Under the pieces are notes generated by a model. The model searched no databases. It was not told the DNA's origin and saw only the letters and a list, made by a program, of their open reading frames with translations. A DNA stretch of 64,000 nt from Pachyseris speciosa (Eukaryota > Cnidaria > Anthozoa > Scleractinia > Pachyseridae): positions 418,501 through 482,500 of the forward strand of contig JAEMWC010000007.1 of the NCBI GenBank assembly GCA_016490735.1, given 5' to 3'. Of this stretch, positions 51,471 to 63,348 are shown one piece after another. The first letter of the stretch is position 1, and every line of letters starts with the position of its first letter. The position numbers were made by a program, and so were the translations under genes.

Positions 51471-52394
51471 TCAACTGCACTGGTTGATTCGGACCTTTTT
51501 CCGAATAAAACAAAACAAAAATGGTAAATGTAGATACCCACTGTGAGAAATTAGTAGTTCGCTCGGAAGTGTGGTAGGCTCAAGCGTTAGGTTAGGTTGA
51601 CTCGACGCACCTCCTGACGGTGCCATTAATAACGAGTATTTTCCAACGTTCTGAAGGGAATCGGATAATAAGGCACCCAAACTAATAAACTCATTTGCTC
51701 AAATTTTGGCCTTAATTTTAGAACTGACTCTAGACGTCAGAGGGACAGAGACACGAGTAAATAGATTCTGTGGTCTAGGATCATCAGGATCTGTGTTAAC
51801 TAGAGCACCTTCAGTTCCTGACTTAGCAGTGTTTATTGTGATGGCAATCAGATTGTCTTCAACCGCCTTGTCAACAAGTGAGGACGCGTCTTACGTCACA
51901 TCTTGTTGCTTTTAACACGTTCTAAAGCCACAGGGAGTGTTCTAAAACTCCATTTTTGGTAAAAATTGATATTTTATGGTAAAAAGTGCTAGAAAACCGG
52001 TCACATTTTGCACCAGATGGGCTTTAAACGTTTAAATATGCCAAGGTACTAATACCACTTTTACAGAAAAACACAATATGCATGATTTTTTGCCAACTTT
52101 GCATGAAACGAAGCATGTCCCAAAAAGCGAGAATATATGGCAGAGTTACCTGGATTCTGGAAAAGCACATTAGCATGGCAATTGCTTAACAAAATCTGCT
52201 GGTTTTGCAGAAAGTAAGTTTCAAGAAATTCAGAACTATTTAATTCTGTTACCAGATACAGAATTAAGTGTCACAAATTGTAAAAACCTGTGAAAAATGT
52301 TCAAGGGCGGGAAAAGAATTGTTTATTTCTGGCAAGAAATAGCCTTAAACAATTTAGCGTTACCACTTTTTGTACTTTTTGGTAAATTGTTAGT
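51471..52394. other. No gene recognised
   Basis: Open frames at 51471-51680 (minus) and 51706-51915 (plus) may be further pieces of the DIRS element, but I see no motif in them. Confidence 0.35.
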
Positions 52395-52595
52395 CGAGTA
52401 AAATGACCTTGGAAAATTCCAACGTCGTTTTACTCACCACCAAATGACCATGAAAATTTCCAACGTCGTTTTTCTTATCATCAAATGACCATGGAAATTT
52501 CCAACGTCCTATTTTCAACACCAAATGGCCATGGAAATTTCCAACGTCGTTTAATTCAACACTAAATGACCGTGGATATTTTCAACGTCACGTTT
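52395..52595. repeat. ~41-bp minisatellite, five units
   Basis: AAATGACCATGGAAATTTCC followed by AACGTCGTTT recurs at about 52400, 52441, 52484, 52523 and 52563, with substitutions. Period about 40-42 bp. Confidence 0.85.
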
Positions 52596-53080
52596 TAATC
52601 AAACAGTTTAATTAAATTCCATCTTTAGACCTGATGCGAGTGAAAAGTGACTGCGGGAACCGGAAAGCGATACCCAATTGTTTGTTTTGGTTTTGGTAAA
52701 TTATTCTTGAGGTAGGCTGAACGAATCCAGAAAATAGCACTAAATTATAACCTAAGGCTCGAGTTTTCTTTATTTCTCTTTCGCATGCAATATGGGAAAA
52801 ACGATGTGTTTAGTTTTTGGAGGGAGATAAATTTGTTTTGAACGCTAATTAAAATTAGCTCGCATTCCTAAAATCATTACCCTTTAAAAGTTCTTGAACA
52901 CCGTAAAAGTAAATTAACATCACTGAGCTAAAATACTTTGCTTATATATATGATATCGTTGTTTCATTTTCGGCCTATTCTTAACTGGTTTTTATTATTC
53001 GCCGAATCAGGACTGTGAATCATCAGTGATCCTTTTGGTTCTGCATCTTTGGTTGGCTCAAGAAGCGCTTTCAACCGTCT

Positions 53081-53082
<2 letters not shown>
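52596..53082. other. No gene recognised
   Basis: AT-rich, no supported feature. Confidence 0.35.
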
Positions 53083-53114
<32 letters not shown>

Positions 53115-53189
53115 GTATATATATAATATAAAAAGGTAATGAATTGAAGTCTTCATCAGCTATTAAAGTGCGCAATAGATACACTAGAG

Positions 53190-53227
<38 letters not shown>

Positions 53228-53275
53228 CTCATGTGAAGTTACAACCTTATATATATATACATATATATATATCTG
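53083..53275. repeat. (AC)n and (AT)n microsatellites
   Basis: (AC)n at about 53081-53102 passing into (AT)n to 53125, another (AT)n at about 53192-53225, and a third at 53250-53272. Confidence 0.9.
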
Positions 53276-53309
53276 AGCGAATTTGAAAAAACGTACCCGC
53301 TAGCTTTTC

Positions 53310-53340
53310 GCTTGAAGACGGGCACAGCCCGTCTTCAAGC
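53310..53340. repeat. Perfect 14-bp hairpin
   Basis: GCTTGAAGACGGGC, ACA loop, GCCCGTCTTCAAGC. No mismatch. Confidence 0.9.
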
Positions 53341-53349
53341 TCTTGCTAC

Positions 53350-53710
53350 GGCTCAAACTTGAGGGGGCTTGCCGTTAACACTTGCTTTTCCAAATAGCCC
53401 AGGGACGGTAACAATGAGTGGGTGATTGGCAACTGTCCATCAAAACCACAGGGCTGGGGGGAGCTCTTGTGAGACTTTGACTGCAGTTAAAGTCGTTGTC
53501 ATTATGTTGAGTGAGAGTTTCAGTTCTAGGCACGCATTGGCAATTGTCTAGGACCTGAATGAGAGTTTACTTTTGAACTCCACTTTGAGGGGGCCCGCTG
53601 TTAGCTTCGGGTGGGTGGCTGGCGGGTGTGTGTCAAAAGCACAGGGGTGGGGAGGGTGGCTCCTGGAGCATTTGACTACATCAAAACTGGGGCTGCCTAG
53701 AGAGTCAGTG
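53350..53710. repeat. Diverged ~225-bp duplication
   Basis: CTTGAGGGGGCTTGCCGTTA...GGTGATTGGC...ACCACAGGGCTGGGGGGAG (53358-53465) and CTTTGAGGGGGCCCGCTGTT...GGTGGCTGGC...GCACAGGGGTGGGGAGGG (53582-53665) align in order. The second copy's GGCTCCTGGAGC word also resembles the start of the array unit. Confidence 0.6.
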
Positions 53711-53735
53711 CAGGTACCTTTTGACAAATTCAGTC

Positions 53736-53736
<1 letters not shown>

Positions 53737-53780
<44 letters not shown>
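53737..53780. repeat. (AT)n at the left edge of the array
   Basis: About 22 AT units just before the first array unit. Internal unit borders keep only AAATATATAGCTGG. Confidence 0.9.
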
Positions 53781-53781
<1 letters not shown>

Positions 53782-55341
53782 CTGGAGTTTTCAAAACAGG
53801 GCTCCTGGAGTCCCTACTAACTCCTATTACATGTCTCTCACTCTTTTCCTTACTTATCTTCTTTGGACGGGGCGGGGGGCATGCTAGCTACATTAATACT
53901 TAGAAGAGGAGAAAGAAACTGTCCCTGACTTAAACTTTGCATTAAGGTCTTATCTCCACTTCCCCCCCCCCCCACCCCCATCCCCTCCAGTTTTATTTGT
54001 CAGTTAGTTTCCACTCTCTCTCAAAGAAAGAAACGTGCATTTGAAGTCTTCGCGCGGTCAGTTAGCTCGCAATGGCGTCGTTAGAGTTTGATTTTCCGTT
54101 GGCCTCCTAGAGCAGAGTATTCCTTAGGACATCATTAAGTCCAGTGAGGGAGAAAGTCTTGCGATGTGCAGTGTCTGCCTCGTCTAATATCCTGCTGTGC
54201 AGTTATTTGCTAAACGAGTACTTTGTTTACCCGGGCGGTACTGCTGGAAAAATGTAGGGATATTGAGAGCTCTGCTTTGAGAGGTAAGAGGTCTTTAGCC
54301 TCAGAAAGTAGGTGTCGGTGATCATTTCAAGGCTCAGGGAGAGAAACTGGTGTAGAATTTGGAGCATGCTAAAGACTTAGTAAAAATGCTGTGGCTAGAT
54401 TGTCGTCAACAGCTCCTCGCTAACACGGACAGAAAACATCCGGGACCTCATGAAGTTTCCCAAAAAGCACAAGGCATGGCTGGGAATTTGTCTGCAAAAA
54501 GCGTAAGTTTGAACACTTTTTTGACTAGTTTCCGCCCTCGCAACTTTATCGATCAAAAGCTAGTGATTTGATAGTGTGAAAGTGTCATAATGACTGGTTT
54601 CCGGTGTCAGAAGTGATCACAAAATCGAGCGATAATTTACACAAATAAAATTCGACAATAATTAGCTGTGATTCTTCGTAGCAATCACGAACGCTCGGTT
54701 GAAAACGCTGCTATACTTCGCCTACATCGATGCCGCTAATTCCAAAGCTAACTTTGCCGTCAGAAAGAGCGTATTCTAGAGAGATTTAGCCGACTAACGA
54801 ACCAAAATTCTCATGTCAGAGGTCACGTCAATTTCATGTCTAATTGCAAGATAAATAACATGTATTCTTCGTCTTCCCTTTGACAGAGACTGTAGGCTCA
54901 TAACGGGCCTAAATGCAAGTCTCCCTTTTGATAAACCGAGGTATTGATAAATTTTCATGAGCCTGGTTTTGAAAAGTTCGGCTAGATGTCTCAAGGTAAT
55001 AACACATGTGGACATTCAGTTTCTCAGTTTTATGGCCAATCCTGTCCAAATCACGGCGTTTTCAACGCCAAAAAGCTACTGACATTAAAAGAATTGCTTT
55101 CAAACCGAACGTTAAAGCACGATTGTCACAATGTGTGTGATGTCAGAAGAGGCTAGCTATTTAACAAGCAATTTATGTCATGGTGCTGAGTAAAACCAGC
55201 ATTTAATGTCTGATTTTTGATCTTCTAAGGGCACCCTTTTTTCTGTTTGCGCTCATTACTGTTCAGTTGAACGTGTGACATCGTTTAAAGTCGATTATAA
55301 GCTTTTTCTTTACAATTTCACCTATTTGCTTGAAATATATA
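53781..55341. repeat. Array unit 1
   Basis: 1561 bp. Lacks the AGAAAGTTCTAAAACCCCTC block present in units 2-6 (a 21-bp difference near 54948). Carries private changes such as CAGAAAACATCC for CAGTAAACATCC and GATCAAAAGC for GATCATAAGC. Poly-C region ends CACCCCCATCCCCTCCAG. Confidence 0.9.
54072..54960 (+). other. Gene-like stretch inside each array unit (unit 1 example)
   Basis: ATG 54072 reads MASLEFDFPLAS then TAG. The same frame, or an exon after the acceptor-like GGCCTCCTAG (to 54110), stays open for 48 codons (LSPVREKVLRGAVSASS, NILLCSYLLNEYFVYPGG). A second exon-like piece at 54399-54502 (after GTGGCTAG, before GTAAGT) reads VNIRDLMKFPKKHKAWLG. A CCCTTTGACAG acceptor at 54886 continues in frame (ADCRLITGLNASLPFD) to TGA. 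Equivalent positions recur in every unit. I do not recognise the protein. It may be a captured, decayed gene or chance. Confidence 0.3.
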
Positions 55342-56919
55342 GCTGGAGTTTTCAAAACAGGGCTCCTGGAGTCCCTACTAACTCCTATTACATGTCTCTC
55401 ACTCTTTTCCTTTCTTATCTTTTTTGGACGGGGCGGGGGGCATGCTAGCTACATTAATACTTAGAAGAGGAGAAAGAAACTGTCCCTGACTTAAACTTTG
55501 CATTAAGGTCTTATCTCCACTTCCCCCCCCCCCCCATTCCCTCAAGTTTTATTTGTCAGTTAGTTTCCACTCTCTCTCAAAGAAAGAAACGTGCATTTGA
55601 AGTCTTCGCGCGGTCAGTTAGCTCGCAATGGCGTCGTTAGAGTTTGATTTTCCGTTGGCCTCCTAGAGCAGAGTATTCCTTAGGACATCATTAAGTCCAG
55701 TGAGGGAGAAAGTCTTGCGAGGTGCAGTGTCTGCCTCGTCTAATATCCTGCTGTGCAGTTATTTGCTAAACGAGTACTTTGTTTACCCGGGCGGTACTGC
55801 TGGAAAAATGTAGGGATATTGAGAGCTCTGCTTTGAGAGGTAACAAGTCTTTAGCCTCAGAAAGTAGGTGTCGGTGATCATTTAAAGGCTCAGGGAGAGA
55901 AACTGGTGTAGAATTTGGAGCATGCTAAAGACTTAGTAAAAATGCTGTGGCTAGATTGTCGTCAACAGCTCCTCGCTAACACGGACAGTAAACATCCGGG
56001 ACCTCATGAAGTTTCCCAAAAAGCACAAGGCATGGCTGGGAATTTGTCTGCAAAAAGCGTAAGTTTGAACACTTTTTTGACTAGTTTCCGCCCTCGCAAC
56101 TTTATCGATCATAAGCTAGTGATTTGATAGTGTGAAAGTGTCATAATGACTGGTTTCCGGTGTCAGAAGTGATCACAAAATCGAGCGATAATTTACACAA
56201 ATAAAATTCGACAACAATTAGCTGTGATTCTTGGTAGCAATCACGAACGCTCGGTTGAAAACGCTGCTATACTTCGCCTAAATCGATGCCGCTAATTCCA
56301 AAGCTAACTTTGCCGTCAGAAAGAGCGTATTCTAGAGAGATTTAGCCGACTAACGAACCAAAATTCTCATGTCAGAGGTCACGTCAATTTCATGTCTAAT
56401 TGCAAGATAAATAACATGTATTCTTCGTCTTCCCTTTGACAGAGACTGTAGGCTCATAACGGGCCTAAATGCAAGTCTCCCTTTTGATAAACCGAGGTAT
56501 TGATAAAGAAAGTTCTAAAACCCCTCAAATTTTCATGAGCCTGGTTTTGAAAAGTTCGGCTAGATGTCTCAAGGTAATAACACATGTGGACATTCAGTTT
56601 CTCAGTTTTATGGCCAATCCTGTCCAAATCACGGCGTTTTCAACGCCAAAAAGCTACTGACATTAAAAGAATTGCCTTCAAACCGAACGTTAAAGCACGA
56701 TTGTCACAATGTGTGTGATGTCAGAAGAGGCTAGCTATTTAACAAGCAATTTATGTCATGGTGCTGAGTAAAACCAGCATTTAATGTCTGATTTTTGATC
56801 TTCTAAGGGCACCCTTTTTTCTGTTTGCGCTCATTACTGTTCAGTTGAACGTGTGACATCGTTTAAAGTCGATTATAAGCTTTTTCTTTACAATTTCACC
56901 TATTTGCTTGAAATATATA
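55342..56919. repeat. Array unit 2
   Basis: 1578 bp. Poly-C run ends ATTCCCTCAAG (as unit 5); has TCGCCTAAATCGATGCCGC; TTGCCTTCAAAC near the end; CTAAGGGCACC. Confidence 0.9.
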
Positions 56920-58505
56920 GCTGGAGTTTTCAAAACAGGGCTCCTGGAGTCCCTACTAACTCCTATTACATGTCTCTCACTCTTTTCCTTTCTTATCTTT
57001 TTTGGACGGGGCGGGGGGCATGCTAGCTACATTAATACTTAGAAGAGGAGAAAGAAACTGTCCCTGACTTAAACTTTGCATTAAGGTCTTATCTCCACTT
57101 CCCCCCCCCCCCGCCACCCCCATCCCCTCCAGTTTTATTTGTCAGTTAGTTTCCACTCTCTCTCAAAGAAAGAAACGTGCATTTGAAGTCTTCGCGCGGT
57201 CAGTTAGCTCGCAATGGCGTCGTTAGAGTTTGATTTTCCGTTGGCCTCCTAGAGCAGAGTATTCCTTAGGACATCATTGAGTCTAGTGAGGGAGAAAGTC
57301 TTGCGAGGTGCAGTGTCTGCCTCGTCTAATATCCTGCTGTGCAGTTATTTGCTAAACGAGTACTTTGTTTACCTGGGCGGTACTGCTGGAAAAATGTAGG
57401 GATATTGAGAGCTCTGCTTTGAGAGGTAACAAGTCTTTAGCCTCAGAAAGTAGGTGTCGGTGATCATTTAAAGGCTCAGGGAGAGAAACTGGTGTAGAAT
57501 TTGGAGCATGCTAAAGACTTAGTAAAAATGCTGTGGCTAGATTGTCGTCAACAGCTCCTCGCTAACACGGACAGTAAACATCCGGGACCTCATGAAGTTT
57601 CCCAAAAAGCACAAGGCATGGCTGGGAATTTGTCTGCAAAAAGCGTAAGTTTGAACACTTTTTTGACTAGTTTCCGCCCTCGCAACTTTATCGATCATAA
57701 GCTAGTGATTTGATAGTGTGAAAGTGTCATAATGACTGGTTTCCGGTGTCAGAAGTGATCACAAAATCGAGCGATAATTTACACAAATAAAATTCGACAA
57801 TAATTAGCTGTGATTCTTGGTAGCAATCACGAACGCTCGGTTGAAAACGCTGCTATACTTTGCCTAAATCGATGTCGCTAATTGCAAAGCTAACTTTGCC
57901 GTCAGAAAGAGCGTATTCTAGAGAGATTTAGCCGACTAACGAACCAAAATTCTCATGTCAGAGGTCACGTCAATTTCATGTCTAATTGCAAGATAAATAA
58001 CATGTATTCTTCGTCTTCCCTTTGACAGAGACTGTAGGCTCATAACGGGCCTAAATGCAAGTCTCCCTTTTGATAAACCGAGGTATTGATAAAGAAAGTT
58101 CTAAAACCCCTCAAATTTTCATGAGCCTGGTTTTGAAAAGTTCGGCTAGATGTCTCAAGGTAATAACACATGTGGACATTCAGTTTCTCAGTTTTATGGC
58201 CAATCCTGTCCAAATCACGGCGTTTTCAACGCCAAAAAGCTACTGACATTAAAAGAATTGCCTTCAAACCGAACGTTAAAGCACGATTGTCACAATGTGT
58301 GTGATGTCAGAAGAGGCTAGCTATTTAACAAGCAATTTATGTCATGGTGCTGAGTAAAACCAGCATTTAATGTCTGATTTTTGATCTTCTAAAGGCACCC
58401 TTTTTTCTGTTTGCGCTCATTACTGTTCAGTTGAACGTGTGACATCGTTTAAAGTCGATTATAAGCTTTTTCTTTACAATTTCACCTATTTGCTTGAAAT
58501 ATATA
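56920..58505. repeat. Array unit 3
   Basis: 1586 bp. Poly-C run followed by GCCACCCCC; private GAGTCTAGTGAG and TACCTGGGCGG; shares TTTGCCTAAATCGATGTCGC and CTAAAGGCACC with unit 5. Confidence 0.9.
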
Positions 58506-60087
58506 GCTGGAGTTTTCAAAACAGGGCTCCTGGAGTCCCTACTAACTCCTATTACATGTCTCTCACTCTTTTCCTTTCTTATCTTTTTTGGACGGGGCGG
58601 GGGGCATGCTAGCTACATTAATACTTAGAAGAGGAGAAAGAAACTGTCCCTGACTTAAACTTTGCATTAAGGTCTTATCTCCACTTCCCCCCCCCCCACC
58701 CCCATCCCCTCCAGTTTTATTTGTCAGTTAGTTTCCACTCTCTCTCAAAGAAAGAAACGTGCATTTGAAGTCTTCGCGCGGTCAGTTAGCTCGCAATGGC
58801 GTCGTTAGAGTTTGATTTTCCGTTGGCCTCCTAGAGCAGAGTATTCCTTAGGACATCATTAAGTCCAGTGAGGGAGAAAGTCTTGCGAGGTGCAGTGTCT
58901 GCCTCGTCTAATATCCTGCTGTGCAGTTATTTGCTAAACGAGTACTTTGTTTACCCGGGCGGTACTGCTGGAAAAATGTAGGGATATTGAGAGCTCTGCT
59001 TTGAGAGGTAACAAGTCTTTAGCCTCAGAAAGTAGGTGTCGGTGATCATTTAAAGGCTCAGGGAGAGAAACTGGTGTAGAATTTGGAGCATGCTAAAGAC
59101 TTAGTAAAAATGCTGTGGCTAGATTGTCGTCAACAGCTCCTCGCTAACACGGACAGTAAACATCCGGGACCTCATGAAGTTTCCCAAAAAGCACAAGGCA
59201 TGGCTGGGAATTTGTCTGCAAAAAGCGTAAGTTTGAACACTTTTTTGACTAGTTTCCGCCCTCGCAACTTTATCGATCATAAGCTAGTGATTTGATAGTG
59301 TGAAAGTGTCATAATGACTGGTTTCCGGTGTCAGAAGTGATCACAAAATCGAGCGATAATTTACACAAATAAAATTCGACAACAATTAGCTGTGATTCTT
59401 GGTAGCAATCACGAACGCTCGGTTGAAAACGCTGCTATACTTCGCCTAAATCGATGCCGCTAATTCCAAAGCTAACTTTGCCGTCAGAAAGAGCGTATTC
59501 TAGAGAGATTTAGCCGACTAACGAACCAAAATTCTCATGTCAGAGGTCACGTCAATTTCATGTCTAATTGCAAGATAAATAACATGTATTCTTCGTCTTC
59601 CCTTTGACAGAGACTGTAGGCTCATAACGGGCCTAAATGCAAGTCTCCCTTTTGATAAACCGAGGTATTGATAAAGAAAGTTCTAAAACCCCTCAAATTT
59701 TCATGAGCCTGGTTTTGAAAAGTTCGGCTAGATGTCTCAAGGTAATAACACATGTGGACATTCAGTTTCTCAGTTTTATGGCCAATCCTGTCCAAATCAC
59801 GGCGTTTTCAACGCCAAAAAGCTACTGACATTAAAAGAATTGCTTTCAAACCGAACGTTAAAGCACGATTGTCACAATGTGTGTGATGTCAGAAGAGGCT
59901 AGCTATTTAACAAGCAATTTATGTCATGGTGCTGAGTAAAACCAGCATTTAATGTCTGATTTTTGATCTTCTAAGGGCACCCTTTTTTCTGTTTGCGCTC
60001 ATTACTGTTCAGTTGAACGTGTGACATCGTTTAAAGTCGATTATAAGCTTTTTCTTTACAATTTCACCTATTTGCTTGAAATATATA
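58506..60087. repeat. Array unit 4
   Basis: 1582 bp. Poly-C end as units 1 and 6; CGCCTAAATCGATGCCGC as units 2 and 6; TTGCTTTCAAAC as units 1 and 6; CTAAGGGCACC as units 1 and 2. Confidence 0.9.
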
Positions 60088-61664
60088 GCTGGAGTTTTCA
60101 AAACAGGGCTCCTGGAGTCCCTACTAACTCCTATTACATGTCTCTCACTCTTTTCCTTTCTTATCTTTTTTGGACGGGGCGGGGGGCATGCTAGCTACAT
60201 TAATACTTAGAAGAGGAGAAAGAAACTGTCCCTGACTTAAACTTTGCATTAAGGTCTTATCTCCACTTCCCCCCCCCCCCATTCCCTCAAGTTTTATTTG
60301 TCAGTTAGTTTCCACTCTCTCTCAAAGAAAGAAACGTGCATTTGAAGTCTTCGCGCGGTCAGTTAGCTCGCAATGGCGTCGTTAGAGTTTGATTTTCCGT
60401 TGGCCTCCTAGAGCAGAGTATTCCTTAGGACATCATTAAGTCCAGTGAGGGAGAAAGTCTTGCGAGGTGCAGTGTCTGCCTCGTCTAATATCCTGCTGTG
60501 CAGTTATTTGCTAAACGAGTACTTTGTTTACCCGGGCGGTACTGCTGGAAAAATGTAGGGATATTGAGAGCTCTGCTTTGAGAGGTAACAAGTCTTTAGC
60601 CTCAGAAAGTAGGTGTCGGTGATCATTTAAAGGCTCAGGGAGAGAAACTGGTGTAGAATTTGGAGCATGCTAAAGACTTAGTAAAAATGCTGTGGCTAGA
60701 TTGTCGTCAACAGCTCCTCGCTAACACGGACAGTAAACATCCGGGACCTCATGAAGTTTCCCAAAAAGCACAAGGCATGGCTGGGAATTTGTCTGCAAAA
60801 AGCGTAAGTTTGAACACTTTTTTGACTAGTTTCCGCCCTCGCAACTTTATCGATCATAAGCTAGTGATTTGATAGTGTGAAAGTGTCATAATGACTGGTT
60901 TCCGGTGTCAGAAGTGATCACAAAATCGAGCGATAATTTACACAAATAAAATTCGACAATAATTAGCTGTGATTCTTGGTAGCAATCACGAACGCTCGGT
61001 TGAAAACGCTGCTATACTTTGCCTAAATCGATGTCGCTAATTGCAAAGCTAACTTTGCCGTCAGAAAGAGCGTATTCTAGAGAGATTTAGCCGACTAACG
61101 AACCAAAATTCTCATGTCAGAGGTCACGTCAATTTCATGTCTAATTGCAAGATAAATAACATGTATTCTTCGTCTTCCCTTTGACAGAGACTGTAGGCTC
61201 ATAACGGGCCTAAATGCAAGTCTCCCTTTTGATAAACCGAGGTATTGATAAAGAAAGTTCTAAAACCCCTCAAATTTTCATGAGCCTGGTTTTGAAAAGT
61301 TCGGCTAGATGTCTCAAGGTAATAACACATGTGGACATTCAGTTTCTCAGTTTGATGGCCAATCCTGTCCAAATCACGGCGTTTTCAACGCCAAAAAGCT
61401 ACTGACATTAAAAGAATTGCCTTCAAACCGAACGTTAAAGCACGATTGTCACAATGTGTGTGATGTCAGAAGAGGCTAGCTATTTAACAAGCAATTTATG
61501 TCATGGTGCTGAGTAAAACCAGCATTTAATGTCTGATTTTTGATCTTCTAAAGGCACCCTTTTTTCTGTTTGCGCTCATTACTGTTCAGTTGAACGTGTG
61601 ACATCGTTTAAAGTCGATTATAAGCTTTTTCTTTACAATTTCACCTATTTGCTTGAAATATATA
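60088..61664. repeat. Array unit 5
   Basis: 1577 bp. Left half (poly-C end ATTCCCTCAAG) as unit 2, right half (ATGTCGCTAATTGCAAAGC, CTAAAGGCACC) as unit 3. One private change, CAGTTTGATGG for CAGTTTTATGG near 61350. Confidence 0.9.
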
Positions 61665-63246
61665 GCTGGAGTTTTCAAAACAGGGCTCCTGGAGTCCCTA
61701 CTAACTCCTATTACATGTCTCTCACTCTTTTCCTTTCTTATCTTTTTTGGACGGGGCGGGGGGCATGCTAGCTACATTAATACTTAGAAGAGGAGAAAGA
61801 AACTGTCCCTGACTTAAACTTTGCATTAAGGTCTTATCTCCACTTCCCCCCCCCCCACCCCCATCCCCTCCAGTTTTATTTGTCAGTTAGTTTCCACTCT
61901 CTCTCAAAGAAAGAAACGTGCATTTGAAGTCTTCGCGCGGTCAGTTAGCTCGCAATGGCGTCGTTAGAGTTTGATTTTCCGTTGGCCTCCTAGAGCAGAG
62001 TATTCCTTAGGACATCATTAAGTCCAGTGAGGGAGAAAGTCTTGCATGGTGCAGTGTCTGCCTCGTCTAATATCCTGCTGTGCAGTTATTTGCTAAACGA
62101 GTACTTTGTTTACCCGGGCGGTACTGCTGGAAAAATGTAGGGATATTGAGAGCTCTGCTTTGAGAGGTAACAAGTCTTTAGCCTCAGAAAGTAGGTGTCG
62201 GTGATCATTTAAAGGCTCAGGGAGAGAAACTGGTGTAGAATTTGGAGCATGCTAAAGACTTAGTAAAAATGCTGTGGCTAGATTGTCGTCAACAGCTCCT
62301 CGCTAACACGGACAGTAAACATCCGGGACCTCATGAAGTTTCCCAAAAAGCACAAGGCATGGCTGGGAATTTGTCTGCAAAAAGCGTAAGTTTGAACACT
62401 TTTTTGACTAGTTTCCGCCCTCGCAACTTTATCGATCATAAGCTAGTGATTTGATAGTGTGAAAGTGTCATAATGACTGGTTTCCGGTGTCAGAAGTGAT
62501 CACAAAATCGAGCGATAATTTACACAAATAAAATTCGACAACAATTAGCTGTGATTCTTGGTAGCAATCACGAACGCTCGGTTGAAAACGCTGCTATACT
62601 TCGCCTAAATCGATGCCGCTAATTCCAAAGCTAACTTTGCCGTCAGAAAGAGCGTATTCTAGAGAGATTTAGCCGACTAACGAACCAAAATTCTCATGTC
62701 AGAGGTCACGTCAATTTCATGTCTAATTGCAAGATAAATAACATGTATTCTTCGTCTTCCCTTTGACAGAGACTGTAGGCTCATAACGGGCCTAAATGCA
62801 AGTCTCCCTTTTGATAAACCGAGGTATTGATAAAGAAAGTTCTAAAACCCCTCAAATTTTCATGAGCCTGGTTTTGAAAAGTTCGGCTAGATGTCTCAAG
62901 GTAATAACACATGTGGACATTCAGTTTCTCAGTTTTATGGCCAATCCTGTCCAAATCACGGCGTTTTCAACGCCAAAAAGCTACTGACATTAAAAGAATT
63001 GCTTTCAAACCGAACGTTAAAGCACGATTGTCACAATGTGTGTGATGTCAGAAGAGGCTAGCTATTTAACAAGCAATTTATGTCATGGTACTGAGTAAAA
63101 CCAGCATTTAATGTCTGATTTTTGATCTTCTAAAGGCACCCTTTTTTCTGTTTGCGCTCATTACTCTTCAGTTGAACGTGTGACATCGTTTAAAGTCGAT
63201 TATAAGCTTTTTCTTTACAATTTCACCTATTTGCTTGAAATATATA
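61665..63246. repeat. Array unit 6
   Basis: 1582 bp. Private CTTGCATGGTGC for CTTGCGAGGTGC, CATGGTACTGAG and ATTACTCTTCAG; otherwise a mix of unit 4 and units 3/5 markers. Confidence 0.9.
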
Positions 63247-63281
63247 GCTGGAGTTTTCAAAACAGGGCTCCTGGAGTCCTT

Positions 63282-63282
<1 letters not shown>

Positions 63283-63345
<63 letters not shown>
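63283..63345. repeat. (AT)n interrupting the last unit
   Basis: About 31 AT units, after which the unit starts again as GAGCTGAAGTTTTCAAAACA. Confidence 0.95.

Positions 63346-63347
<2 letters not shown>

Positions 63348-63348
<1 letters not shown>

Noticed and set aside
53310..53340. Histone 3' stem-loop
   Set aside because: The stem sequence and loop do not match the histone hairpin, and no histone frame precedes it.
53573..53903. Open frames with long Ile-Tyr runs
   Set aside because: They are translations of the (AT)n microsatellite. The same applies to 35647-36066 and 63180-63449.
54359..63000. 70-aa and 63-aa open frames repeated in every array unit
   Set aside because: The 70-codon frame reads straight through a strong GTAAGT donor, and both are short with no recognisable domain. 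Their repetition only reflects the tandem array.
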